Shown: in pieces, positions 42,523-53,066 of the stretch
Numbering within the stretch: position 1 is the stretch's first letter
Layout of the letters: every line of letters begins with the position of its first letter
Assembly (NCBI GenBank): GCA_964242625.1
Contig: CAXTAO010000009.1
Location: forward strand, 27,506-91,505
Length of the DNA stretch: 64,000 bases
Direction: 5' to 3'
Source of the DNA: JASLDZ01 sp964242625
Lineage (GTDB): Bacteria > Pseudomonadota > Alphaproteobacteria > Caulobacterales > Caulobacteraceae
Program-made: the position numbers and the translations under genes
Notes under the pieces: generated by a model
Told to the model about the DNA's origin: nothing
Database searches by the model: none
The model's input: only the letters and a program-made list of their open reading frames with translations

Positions 42523-43557
42523 ATGAGCGACACGCCGCGCGAGCCCACCGCCAAGTCGCGCGTGCGGCTGGAGGACATCGCCGCCATGGCGGGCGTCTCC
42601 ACCGCCACCGCCTCGCGCGCGCTGAACGACAGCCCCGCCGTCGCGCGCCCGACCAAGCTCGCCGTGTGGCGCCTCGCGCGCGAGCACGGCTACGCCTTCA
42701 AGGCGCACATGCCTGCGGGCCCCATTGGCGCGGCGGCGACGCTGGTGGCCGTCGTGCCGCGCTATGTGGCGGCCGGCAGCCTCCTCAACGCCTTCCTGCT
42801 GGAGCTCCTGGCCGGGGTGGTGGACGCCGCGCGCGAACGCGACTGCGACGTGCTGGTCTCCTACGTCGCGCCGAGTTCGGCCAACGACCTGCAAGTGTTG
42901 ATGTCGACCAGCCGGGCTGACGGGGTGATCTTCCTCGGCCAGAGCTCGCTCCACGCCGACTTCAACCGGCTGGCCGAGCGCGAGAGCCGCTTTGTCGTGT
43001 GGGGGGCCGAGCTCCCCGACCAGAACTACTGCTGTATCGGCACCGACAACCTGGCGGGCGGGCGGCGCGCGACCTCGCACCTCCTTCGGCTGGGGCGGCG
43101 GCGGATCGTTTTCCTGGGCGACGTCGACACGCCCGAGCCCGGTCAGCGCCAGCGCGGCTACCTCCAGGCGTTGCATGCGGCGGGGGTGGCCGCCGACCCC
43201 GACCTGATCGTGCCCGCCCACTACGACCTGGAAGCGGCCGAGACCGCCATCGACGCCCTCCTCGACCGGCGCATCCCCTTCGACGGCGTGGTCGCGGCCA
43301 GCGACCAGCTGGCGCTAGGCGCCACCCGCGCGCTCCACGTGGCGGGACGGCGCGTGCCGGACGACGTGTCGGTGGTCGGCTACGACAACTCGCCCTTCGC
43401 CCGCTTCAGCCGCCCGGCGCTGACCACCGTCGCCCAGGACACCGGCAAGGCCGGACGGCTCCTGGTGGCCAAGCTCCTCACCGCGAGAGACGGGGCGGAC
43501 ATCCGCTCCGAACGCCTGCCGACGGAGCTGATCGTGCGGGAGAGCTGCGGGGGGTGA
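42523..43557 (+). CDS. LacI family transcriptional regulator
   Basis: A 344-residue repressor. The helix-turn-helix lies at residues about 15-40 (VRLEDIAAMAGVSTATASRA), with a hinge before residue 65. The periplasmic-binding-like core has ADGVIFLGQSS, CCIGTDNLAGGRRATSHLL, RRRIVFLGD, GVVAASDQLALGATRAL and DVSVVGYDNSPFARFSRPALTTV. It directly follows the symporter gene (10 bp apart) and likely controls the starch operon, binding a sugar inducer. The AAACCG-TTT-CGGTTT palindrome at 21431 is a candidate operator. The long inverted repeat starts 5 bp after its stop. Confidence 0.94.
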   Translation: MSDTPREPTAKSRVRLEDIAAMAGVSTATASRALNDSPAVARPTKLAVWRLAREHGYAFKAHMPAGPIGAAATLVAVVPRYVAAGSLLNAFLLELLAGVVDAARERDCDVLVSYVAPSSANDLQVLMSTSRADGVIFLGQSSLHADFNRLAERESRFVVWGAELPDQNYCCIGTDNLAGGRRATSHLLRLGRRRIVFLGDVDTPEPGQRQRGYLQALHAAGVAADPDLIVPAHYDLEAAETAIDALLDRRIPFDGVVAASDQLALGATRALHVAGRRVPDDVSVVGYDNSPFARFSRPALTTVAQDTGKAGRLLVAKLLTARDGADIRSERLPTELIVRESCGG

Positions 43558-43792
43558 GCGGCGTTGTCCGCCTTGCGGCGGGCGCTGCGCGCGTGCCGCC
43601 GTGCTCGAGCGCGTCAAGGGACGCTTCGCTCTCCGCCCTTGACCCGCCCTGCGCGCGACGGCTGACCGGAGGGGTCGGGACGCGGGGCGTCCTTCTCAAC
43701 AAGTTCGACTTAGGCCTGCGGCCCGCGTCGAACACAGGGCTGACGCTTGCCATAGCCCGCATCGGCGAGCGGCGCTCATCCTTCTCCCCGCC

Positions 43793-43815
43793 GCCCTCGG
43801 GTTCGACCCGAGGGC
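43793..43815. repeat. Hairpin in the centre of the long inverted repeat
   Basis: GCCCTCGGGT (43793-43802) pairs perfectly with ACCCGAGGGC (43806-43815) around TCG. Together with the next hairpin it resembles the palindromic intergenic repeats with CTCGGG cores common in alphaproteobacteria. Confidence 0.7.
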
Positions 43816-43872
43816 CGAGCCTGCGGCTCCGCTCGGTGCGAGGCGGCAACGCGACCGTCGGGCCCACGCCCG

Positions 43873-43895
43873 ATCCTCGGGTCAAGCCCGAGGAT
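43873..43895. repeat. Second hairpin (REP-like, CTCGGG core)
   Basis: ATCCTCGGG (43873-43881) pairs with CCCGAGGAT (43887-43895) around TCAAG. The GATCCTCGGGTCAAGCCCGA type sequence is a familiar intergenic palindrome of alphaproteobacterial genomes. It sits at the centre of the 610-bp inverted repeat. Confidence 0.7.
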
Positions 43896-44181
43896 GACGA
43901 AGGAAGAGGAAGGCTCGACCGGAGTGGCGGGCTTATCCAAGCATCAGCCCTGTGTTCGACCCGCCGGAGGCGTTGTCGAACTATCAGGAAGGGACGCCCC
44001 GCGTCCCGACGCCCATGCGTCAGCCGTCGCGCGCAGGGCGGGTCAAGGCAGCGGCGCAGCCGCTCCTGCGAAAGCAGGTCGCCTTGACGCGACCGAGCAC
44101 GGCGGCATCTCCCCGCTCACAGAACGAACCGCCAGAACCACCGCGCGCAGCGCCCGCCGCCAGGCGGACAACACCCCCGTC

Positions 44182-44210
44182 TTGAGCCCGCCCCCACCCC
44201 CGCCTACAAC
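44182..44210 (+). promoter_or_regulatory. Possible promoter of the thiolase gene
   Basis: TTGAGC (44182-44187), a 17-bp spacer and TACAAC (44205-44210) match the vegetative promoter consensus at four of six positions each. It lies outside the inverted repeat and 36 bp before the start codon. The match is modest. Confidence 0.35.
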
Positions 44211-44246
44211 CCTCCTGATCAGCGATAATCTGACAGGGAGGCCACC

Positions 44247-45437
44247 ATGGCGCGCGAGGCGGTGATCGTGGGCTACGCCCGCACGGGGCTCGCCAAGTCG
44301 GTGCGCGGCGGCTTCAACGACACCCACGGCGCGGCGCTCGCGGGCCATGCGATCCGCCACGCCCTGGCCCGCGCCGGCGTCGAGCCCGCGCAGGTGGAGG
44401 AGGCGGTGGTCGGCTGCGGCTACCCCGAGGGCGCGACCGGCCACAACATCGGCCGCGACGCCGCGCTGTGGGCGGGGTGCCCCGTCACCACCGCGGGCGC
44501 CACGGTGAACCGCTTCTGCTCCTCCGGGCTGAACGCGATCGCGGTTGCCGCCAACGCCGTGCGCGCCGACGGCGTCGAGGTGGCGGTCGGCGGGGGGGTC
44601 GAGTCGATCTCGCTCGTCCAGTTCGGCGGCCACGCCAACACGCACCACTTCGTCGACGACCGGCTGATGGAGACGCACCCCGCGCTCTACATGCCGATGA
44701 TCGACACCGCCGACATCGTGGCCGAGCGCTATGGCGTCAGCCGCGAGGCGCAGGACGAGTACAGCCTGCGCTCGCAGCAGCGGATCGCCCAGGCCCAGGC
44801 GAACGGCCTGTTCGACGACGAGATCGCGCCCATGACCGCCACCATGAACGTCGTCGACAAGACGACCGGCGAGACCAGCCGCCGCGAGGTGACCGTCGCC
44901 AAGGACGAGTGCAACCGCCCCGACACCACGCTGGAGGCGCTCGCCGCGCTCAAGCCGGTCAAGGGCGAAGGCCGCTTCGTCACCGCCGGCAACGCCTCCC
45001 AGCTGTCGGACGGCGCGGCGGCGGTTGTGGTCATGGAGGGCGCGGAGGCCCGGCGCCGCGGGCTCGAGCCGCTCGGCCGGTTCGCGGGCTTCGCCACGGC
45101 GGGCTGCGAGCCCGACGAGATGGGGATCGGCCCCGTGTTCGCTGTGCCGCGCCTCCTCGAACGCCACGGCCTCAAGGTGGGCGACATCGACCTGTGGGAG
45201 CTGAACGAGGCCTTCGCCAGCCAGTGCCTCTACTGCCGCGACCGGCTAGGGATCGACCCCGAGCGCTACAACGTGAACGGCGGCTCGATCGCCATCGGCC
45301 ACCCCTACGGCATGACGGGCGCGCGGGTGGCGGGCCACGCCCTCCTCGAAGGCCGTCGCCGCAAGGCCAAGTGGGCGGTCGTGACCATGTGCGTCGGCGG
45401 CGGCATGGGTGCGGCGGGGCTCCTGGAGATCTACTGA
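44247..45437 (+). CDS. Acetyl-CoA acyltransferase (thiolase)
   Basis: A 396-residue thiolase catalysing CoA-dependent cleavage of 3-ketoacyl-CoA or the reverse condensation. Active Cys91 is in NRFCSSGLNA, His352 in IAIGHPYGMTGAR and Cys382 in TMCVGGGMGAAG; NEAFA is also present. The standard NEAFA-GHP-CGGG layout, with Pro-Tyr in place of the usual Pro-Leu/Pro-Ile after GH, fits degradative or biosynthetic thiolases equally. AGGGAGG lies six bases before the ATG. The gene stands alone between the inverted repeat and a convergent reductase gene. Confidence 0.94.
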   Translation: MAREAVIVGYARTGLAKSVRGGFNDTHGAALAGHAIRHALARAGVEPAQVEEAVVGCGYPEGATGHNIGRDAALWAGCPVTTAGATVNRFCSSGLNAIAVAANAVRADGVEVAVGGGVESISLVQFGGHANTHHFVDDRLMETHPALYMPMIDTADIVAERYGVSREAQDEYSLRSQQRIAQAQANGLFDDEIAPMTATMNVVDKTTGETSRREVTVAKDECNRPDTTLEALAALKPVKGEGRFVTAGNASQLSDGAAAVVVMEGAEARRRGLEPLGRFAGFATAGCEPDEMGIGPVFAVPRLLERHGLKVGDIDLWELNEAFASQCLYCRDRLGIDPERYNVNGGSIAIGHPYGMTGARVAGHALLEGRRRKAKWAVVTMCVGGGMGAAGLLEIY

Positions 45438-45471
45438 GCGCCCGGCGCGGCGGCCCCTCCCCCTGGCGACC

Positions 45472-46533
45472 TCAGGGGATCAGCCGGTCGGCGCGCATGC
45501 GGTCGAACAGAGCCAGGAAGGCGTCGTCGGTGGGCTGATAGTCGAGGAAGCCCAGCCGCCGGCTCTTCCCCATGTCGGTCACCACCTCGATGGGGCGGCC
45601 GAGGTCGGCGTCGGTGTGCCAGGGCGAGGCCAGCCGGGCGAGGTCGGGCTCGGCCAAGCCCTCGCGCTCGGCGATGCGCCGCCACACGGGCGCGTCCTCG
45701 GCCATCTGCCGCTCCAGCGGGATCACCTCGCCGTCGAAGGGGGCGGGCTCCAGCCCGAACGCCTCGGCGATGCGGCCCCACATCCAACGCCAGCGGAAGA
45801 CGTCGCCGTCGACCACGTTGAACGCCTGGTCGCGCGCCGCAGGCGTCGTCGCCGCCCACAGGAGGTGGCGCGCGAGGAGGTCGGCGTCGGTCATGTCGGT
45901 CAGCCCCTCCCACTGCGCCGGCGAGCCGGGGAAGCGGAACGGCCGCCCGAGCTCGCGGCAGAGCGTGGCGTAGACCGCCAGCGTCGAGCCCATGTTCATG
46001 GCGTTGCCGACCGCCCGGCCGATCACCGTGTGCGGCCGGTGCACGCTCCAGCCGAAGCCGTCGCGCTCGGCTGCGGCGAACACGGCGTCCTCCTGGGCGT
46101 AGTAGAAGTTGGGGACGTCGAGCCGCGGCTGGTCCTCGCGGAACGGCGTCTGCGGCAGCGAGCCGCGGCCGTAGGCCTCGAACGGCCCGAGGTAGTGCTT
46201 CAGCCCGGTCACGAGCGCCACGTGGCGCGGCCCCTCGGCCGGGGGCAGGCCGTCCAAGAGGTTGCGCACCATGGCGGAGTTGACGCGGATGTTCTCCGCC
46301 TCGCTGTCCTGGCGCAGCCAGGTGGTGATGAAGACCGCGTCCGGACGGACCTCCCTCAGCGCCGCCGCGGTGGTGTCGCGGTCGAGGAGGTCGGCGGCCA
46401 CCGGGCTCACGCCCTCCATCACCACGGGGCGGCGCGCCAGGCCGTGGACCGTCCATCCCCGCTCGGCGAGGAGCCGGGCCGCGGCCCCGCCCACGATCCC
46501 GCTCGCCCCCACCACCAGAGCCGTCTTGTTCAC
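45472..46533 (-). CDS. SDR family oxidoreductase, PRISE (progesterone 5-beta-reductase/iridoid synthase-like) type
   Basis: A 353-residue Rossmann-fold protein. TALVVGASGIVGGAAARLLA is the NADPH motif and RRP follows for phosphate contact. WLRQDSEAENIRVNSAMVRNLLDGL, VALVTGLKHYLGPFEAYG (with the active Lys) and FYYAQEDAVFA (with the active Tyr) are the PRISE signatures, and WSVHRPHTVIGRAVGNAMN follows. Bacterial members reduce activated C=C bonds; the substrate is unknown. GTG 46533 is preceded by GGGGAGG. Confidence 0.9.
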   Translation of the reverse strand: MNKTALVVGASGIVGGAAARLLAERGWTVHGLARRPVVMEGVSPVAADLLDRDTTAAALREVRPDAVFITTWLRQDSEAENIRVNSAMVRNLLDGLPPAEGPRHVALVTGLKHYLGPFEAYGRGSLPQTPFREDQPRLDVPNFYYAQEDAVFAAAERDGFGWSVHRPHTVIGRAVGNAMNMGSTLAVYATLCRELGRPFRFPGSPAQWEGLTDMTDADLLARHLLWAATTPAARDQAFNVVDGDVFRWRWMWGRIAEAFGLEPAPFDGEVIPLERQMAEDAPVWRRIAEREGLAEPDLARLASPWHTDADLGRPIEVVTDMGKSRRLGFLDYQPTDDAFLALFDRMRADRLIP

Positions 46534-46659
46534 GCCGCCGCCTCCCCTGACACCGCCATCAGCTAGGCGCCCGGGGCGCTGGCGCCAGCGTCGCCGGCAC
46601 CGGTTGAGCGCCGAGCGGCGGCTTGGGCGGGCGCGCAAATCACGCCAGCTTGGCGCGCC

Positions 46660-47802
46660 GTGGCCGGGTCGTTCAGCTTCTACGAGTTCTTCGCGGGCGG
46701 CGGGCTCGCGCGCGCGGGGCTGGGCGCGGGCTGGCGCTGCGACTTCGCCAACGACTTCGACCCCGCCAAGGCCGCCGCCTACCGCTTGGCCTGGGGCGGC
46801 GACCACCTGGCGGTGGGAGACATCGGCGCGCTCCTGCCCGCCGACCTGCCGGGGCGCGCCGACCTCGCCTGGGCGTCCTCGCCCTGCCAGGACGTGAGCC
46901 TGGCCGGCGCGCGCCGAGGGCTCGCGGGGGCACGCTCGGGCGCGGTGTGGCGCTGGCTCGAGCTGATGAACGCCCTCGACCGCGAAGGCCGCGCCCCCGC
47001 TGTGCTGGTGCTGGAGAACGTGACCGGCCTCCTCACCTCGTCGGGCGGCGCCGACCTCCGCGCGCTTCTCGCCGAACTGGCGCGCCAGGGCCGCCGCATC
47101 GGCGCGCTGGAGGTGGACGCCGCGGGGTGGACGCCGCAGTCGCGCCCGCGCCTCTTCCTCATCGCCGCGCGGGGCGGCCCCTCTCCCCTCGCCGGCGCCG
47201 GCCCGGCCGAACCCTTCCACACCCGGCGGGTCCGCGAGGCGCACGCTGCGCTCCCGCCAGAACTCCAGGCCGCCTGGGCGTGGTGGCGCCTGCCCCCGCC
47301 GGCCGCGCGCAACACAGCGCTCGTCGACGTGCTGGAGCCCGACGCGCCCTGGGACGCCGCCGAGCGCACCGCGCGCCTCACAGCGCTCCTGGGCCCTCTT
47401 CACGCGGCGCGGCTGGAGGTGGAGCGGCGCGCGAGCGCCCTTCACCCCGGCCTGCGCGCGGGCGCCCTCTACCGCCGCACGCGCGTGGAGGACGGCCAGC
47501 GCGTGCAGCGGGCGGAGCTGCGCTTCGACGGCCTGGCGGGGTGCCTGCGCACGCCGGGGGGCGGCTCCTCGCGCCAGGTGGTCGTCGGGGTGGAAGCCGG
47601 GGCGGTGCGCACCCGGCGCCTGCGCCCGCGCGAGGCCGCCCGGCTGATGGGCCTGGCCGACGACCATCCCCTGCCGACGGGCGACACCGCCGCCCTCCAG
47701 CTCCTGGGCGACGGCGTCAGCGCCCCCGCCGTGCGCTGGCTGGCGGCGCACCTTCTGGAGCCGCTGGCGCAGGGCGCTGGCGCGGGCCGTGAGGCGGCCT
47801 GA
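46660..47802 (+). CDS. DNA (cytosine-5-)-methyltransferase, Dcm-like
   Basis: A 380-residue C5 methyltransferase. Motif I FYEFFAGGGLARAGLG, motif IV SSPCQDVSLAG with catalytic Cys76, motif VI VLVLENVTG, motif VIII QSRPRLFLIA, and the late motifs LRPREAARLMG and LLGDGVSAP (IX and X) are all seen in order. The target-recognition region is short, about 100 residues. No restriction endonuclease adjoins it; a Vsr-type mismatch endonuclease follows 1.4 kb downstream, which suggests an orphan methyltransferase with its own repair nuclease. GTG 46660 is the start; its end overlaps the next gene by 14 bp. Confidence 0.93.
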   Translation: MAGSFSFYEFFAGGGLARAGLGAGWRCDFANDFDPAKAAAYRLAWGGDHLAVGDIGALLPADLPGRADLAWASSPCQDVSLAGARRGLAGARSGAVWRWLELMNALDREGRAPAVLVLENVTGLLTSSGGADLRALLAELARQGRRIGALEVDAAGWTPQSRPRLFLIAARGGPSPLAGAGPAEPFHTRRVREAHAALPPELQAAWAWWRLPPPAARNTALVDVLEPDAPWDAAERTARLTALLGPLHAARLEVERRASALHPGLRAGALYRRTRVEDGQRVQRAELRFDGLAGCLRTPGGGSSRQVVVGVEAGAVRTRRLRPREAARLMGLADDHPLPTGDTAALQLLGDGVSAPAVRWLAAHLLEPLAQGAGAGREAA

Positions 47803-48109
47803 GCGCCACGCGGCGGCCGGCGAGCCGAGCCTGCGCGCGGCGCTGGCGCTCCTGCTGGCGCTGCCTACGCCTTTCGTGCTCGTGCTGGCTGCGGTGTGGC
47901 TGGCGCACGCGACGCCGCCTTGGCCGTCGCCCGTAGGCCTCGCGATCCTGGCGTCGTACTGGGCGGCCGGGTGCGGCGGTGTCGCGTTGGCGCCCCTGTC
48001 GATACGCCTGCGCTGGGTCGTCGGCGTGATCTGGGCCGTGCTCCTCGGGCCAGCCCTACTGCTCTTCGCCCTCGCCGCGGACTGCGGGCTCTACGGCCTG
48101 TGCCTCTGA
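47789..48109 (+). CDS. Small integral membrane protein of unknown function
   Basis: A 106-residue protein with three predicted helices (ALALLLALPTPFVLVLAAVWL, GLAILASYWAAGCGG, WVVGVIWAVLLGPALLLFAL). It overlaps the methyltransferase end by 14 bp and is probably co-transcribed. I recognise no family. Confidence is limited because a GTG start and small size are all that define it, but its strongly segmented hydrophobicity is not what a shadow frame normally gives. Confidence 0.6.
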   Translation: MRRPERHAAAGEPSLRAALALLLALPTPFVLVLAAVWLAHATPPWPSPVGLAILASYWAAGCGGVALAPLSIRLRWVVGVIWAVLLGPALLLFALAADCGLYGLCL

Positions 48110-48198
48110 CCCGTCAGGCCGCCTGACAGCACTTCACGGCTTTCGGGGCGGACGGCCGGCGTTCGAGCGCCTATCTTCGGCCCTGCCGGAGGACCGCC

Positions 48199-49185
48199 AT
48201 GGACGCCCTGAACCCGCTCGCCGCGATCGACAACCTGGCTCGCCAGGGCCGCGGGCGCATCTACGACAGCCCGCTCGACCTCGTGGGCGACACGCCGCTG
48301 GTGCGCCTGCCGCGGCTCTCGGCCGAGCTGAAGCCCAAGGGCGAGGTCCTGGCCAAGCTCGAGTACTTCAACCCGCTTTCGTCGGTGAAGGACCGCATCG
48401 GCGTGGCCATGATCGAGGCCTTGGAGGCGCAGGGGCGGCTGAAGCCCGGCTCGACCATCATCGAGCCCACCAGCGGCAACACCGGCATAGCGCTCGCCTT
48501 CGTGGCGGCGGCCAAGGGCTACAAGATCGTGCTCGTCATGCCCGAGAGCATGAGCGTGGAGCGGCGCAAGATGCTGGCGCTCCTGGGCGCGCGGCTGGAG
48601 CTCACCCCGGCGGAGAAGGGCATGCGCGGCGCGGTCGGCCGCGCGCAGGAGCTCCTGGCCGAGATCGAGGGCGCCGTCATGCCCCAGCAGTTCGAGAACG
48701 AGGCCAACCCCGAGGTGCACCGCATTTCGACCGCCGAGGAGATCTGGAACGACACGGCGGGCGCGGTGGACGCGGTGGTCTGCGGCGTCGGCACCGGCGG
48801 CACGATCACCGGCGTCGGCGAGGTGCTCAAGGCGCGCAAGCCGTCCTTGCGCATGGTGGCCGTTGAGCCCGAGGCCAGCCCCGTGCTCTCCGGCGGCGCG
48901 CCCGGCCCGCACAAGATCCAGGGGATCGGCGCGGGCTTCATCCCCGCCATCCTCGACCGTGGCGTGATCGACGAGGTGGTGCAGATCACCAACGAGGAGA
49001 GCTTCGACATGGCGCGCCGCGCCGCGCGCACCGAGGGCCTGCCGGTCGGCATCTCGTCGGGCGGCGCGCTCTCCGCCGCCTTCCGCATCGCCGCGGAGGA
49101 CGCCTACGCGGGCAAGCAGATCGTGGTGATCATCCCTTCGTTCGCCGAGCGGTATCTGTCGACGGCGCTGTTCGAGGGACTGTGA
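48199..49185 (+). CDS. cysK: Cysteine synthase A (O-acetylserine sulfhydrylase)
   Basis: CysK makes L-cysteine from O-acetylserine and sulfide with PLP. The 328-residue protein has VGDTPLVRLPRL, the PLP lysine K64 in NPLSSVKDRIG, EPTSGNTGIALAFVAAAKGY, GVGTGGTITGVGEVL for the phosphate, VEPEASPVLSGG, KIQGIGAGFIP and GISSGGALSAAF. It is slightly longer at the N terminus than E. coli CysK. It sits between the methyltransferase pair and vsr on the same strand; there is no cysE nearby. Confidence 0.96.
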   Translation: MDALNPLAAIDNLARQGRGRIYDSPLDLVGDTPLVRLPRLSAELKPKGEVLAKLEYFNPLSSVKDRIGVAMIEALEAQGRLKPGSTIIEPTSGNTGIALAFVAAAKGYKIVLVMPESMSVERRKMLALLGARLELTPAEKGMRGAVGRAQELLAEIEGAVMPQQFENEANPEVHRISTAEEIWNDTAGAVDAVVCGVGTGGTITGVGEVLKARKPSLRMVAVEPEASPVLSGGAPGPHKIQGIGAGFIPAILDRGVIDEVVQITNEESFDMARRAARTEGLPVGISSGGALSAAFRIAAEDAYAGKQIVVIIPSFAERYLSTALFEGL

Positions 49186-49187
49186 TC

Positions 49188-49256
49188 TGCGTGAGTCGTA
49201 GATCGTGAGTCGTGACGGCGACTTCAGCGCTCACGGTTCACCCCTCACGGCTCACG
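49188..49256. repeat. Short direct and inverted repeats (GTGAGTCGT family) between cysK and vsr
   Basis: GTGAGTCGT occurs twice in direct orientation within 20 bp (from 49191 and 49205), followed by TCACGGTTCACCCCTCACGG and CTCACGAC, which are the inverted form. This kind of GTGAGTCGTGA array is a common intergenic repeat. Here it overlaps the first codons of vsr. Confidence 0.65.
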
Positions 49257-49687
49257 ACCCCTTCACCCCCGCCCAGCGCTCCGCCGTCATGCGCGCGGTG
49301 CGCGGCCGCGACACCGGGCCGGAGCGGGCGGTGCGCCGCCTCCTCACCGGCCTCGGCCTGCGCTATCGGCTCCAGCGGCGCGACCTGCCGGGCTCGCCGG
49401 ACATCGCCTTCGCGGGCCGGCGCACGGCGCTCTTCGTGCACGGCTGCTTCTGGCACGGCCACGACTGCCGCCGCGGCGCGCGCGAGCCCAAGGCGAACGC
49501 GGACTACTGGCGCGCCAAGATCGCCCGCAACCGCGCCCGCGACTCCGAGGCGCAGGCCCGCCTCGCGGAGCTGGGGTGGCGCGCGCTCGTCGTCTGGGAG
49601 TGCGAACTGCGCGACGAGCCGGCGCTGACGCGGCGCCTGCGCGCGGCGCTGGGCGTGCCGGACGCCGACGCGCCCGCGGGGGCCTGA
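49205..49687 (+). CDS. vsr: Very short patch repair endonuclease
   Basis: Vsr nicks beside T in T:G mismatches arising from deamination of 5-methylcytosine, protecting Dcm sites. The core is clear: FTPAQRSAVMRAVRGRDTGPERAVRRLLTGLGLRYRLQRR in overlapping pieces, GSPDIAFAGRRTALFVHGCFWHGHDC with the catalytic Asp and metal ligands, and a C-terminal half reading NADYWRAKIARNRARDSE, then RALVVWECEL. The first 18 residues from GTG 49205 are coded by a repeat, and no alternative in-frame start exists until ATG 49289, inside the conserved region. The neighbouring Dcm-like methyltransferase is its probable partner. Confidence 0.9.
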   Translation: MSRDGDFSAHGSPLTAHDPFTPAQRSAVMRAVRGRDTGPERAVRRLLTGLGLRYRLQRRDLPGSPDIAFAGRRTALFVHGCFWHGHDCRRGAREPKANADYWRAKIARNRARDSEAQARLAELGWRALVVWECELRDEPALTRRLRAALGVPDADAPAGA

Positions 49688-49700
49688 CGCGCGAGCGCCG

Positions 49701-50267
49701 TCAGCCGAGCCAGGCGCTTCCCGCGATCAGCGCGCCGACGAGGCCCAGCGCGATCGACGCCCACCAGAACGGCCGCCGGCGCGTGATGATGGCGACCGTG
49801 CAGAGCGCGATGCCGATCTGCAGCAGGGTGGCGGCGATCGTCAGCCGGTGGTGGCGCCGCTCGTGCCCCTCGCTGGCGGTCATGGCCTCCTCGCGGGCGG
49901 TCTCGGCCTTCTTCGCCGCCGCCTGGTACCCCGCCTGGTCGTGGGCGTACTTGGCGGACTGCCCCTTGTAGCCGGGCGCGCGCACGGGGGCCGCATCTCC
50001 CGCCAGGTCGTACAGGTGCTTCTTCAGGCTGGCGGCCTGATACGCGTTCCAGCTGTCGGTCGCCTGGTCCTGGGCCAGGACCGCCCGGCTCGCCTCCACG
50101 ATGGCGCCGCCGCTCTGGGTGATCTCGAGCGAGCCCACGATCGCGGTCACCACCGCCAGCACCGCGATGGTCACCGACACGCGGCTGACGAACGGATCGT
50201 GCTCGTGCGCCGCGTGCTCGGCGTGTTCGCGGTGCTCGTGCGCCTCCAGGGCGGCGTTTTCGCTCAT
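49701..50267 (-). CDS. DUF4337 domain-containing membrane protein
   Basis: A 188-residue protein with a His-rich start (HEHREHAEHAAHEHDPF), a first helix (VTIAVLAVVTAIVGSLE), a helical middle (EASRAVLAQDQATDSWNAYQ, SLKKHLYDLAGD) and a C-terminal membrane pair (IAATLLQIGIALCTVAII, WASIALGLVGALIAGSAW). The EITQSGGAIVEASRAVLAQDQATDSWNAYQA pattern (in overlapping pieces) is DUF4337. Function unknown. It is convergent with vsr and lies downstream of ppdK. Confidence 0.88.
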   Translation of the reverse strand: MSENAALEAHEHREHAEHAAHEHDPFVSRVSVTIAVLAVVTAIVGSLEITQSGGAIVEASRAVLAQDQATDSWNAYQAASLKKHLYDLAGDAAPVRAPGYKGQSAKYAHDQAGYQAAAKKAETAREEAMTASEGHERRHHRLTIAATLLQIGIALCTVAIITRRRPFWWASIALGLVGALIAGSAWLG

Positions 50268-50343
50268 GTCCCGGTCGTGTCCCGCCTTGTCCCGCCGAAA
50301 TCCCGCGGATCCGTCCCGCTTCGTCCCGCCCGCCGAAGGCGGC

Positions 50344-53049
<2,706 letters not shown>

Positions 53050-53066
53050 GGTCTAGGTGACTCCGT

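Larger units (their letters stand above)
43563..44172. repeat. 610-bp imperfect long inverted repeat (MITE-like or paired repeat)
   Basis: The region between the LacI and thiolase genes is one large inverted repeat. The ends GTTGTCCGCCTTGCGGCGGG (43563 on) and its complement at 44172 match over 31 bp with one mismatch. Matching inner blocks are 43594-43619 (24 of 26), 43637-43666 (30 of 30), 43674-43692 (19 of 19) and 43727-43743 (17 of 17) against the opposite arm. The arms are 185 bp (left) and about 232 bp (right), separated by a 193-bp centre with two smaller hairpins. No target-site duplication is seen, and no convincing gene lies inside, so the whole 690-bp gap is non-coding. Confidence 0.9.

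Noticed and set aside
43563..44172. CRISPR array
   Set aside because: The repeats are large opposed arms rather than short direct repeats with unique spacers; no cas genes are present.
43894..44265. A 123-codon open frame inside the long inverted repeat
   Set aside because: It is built from the repeat sequence, has no family marks and overlaps the thiolase start; treated as non-coding.
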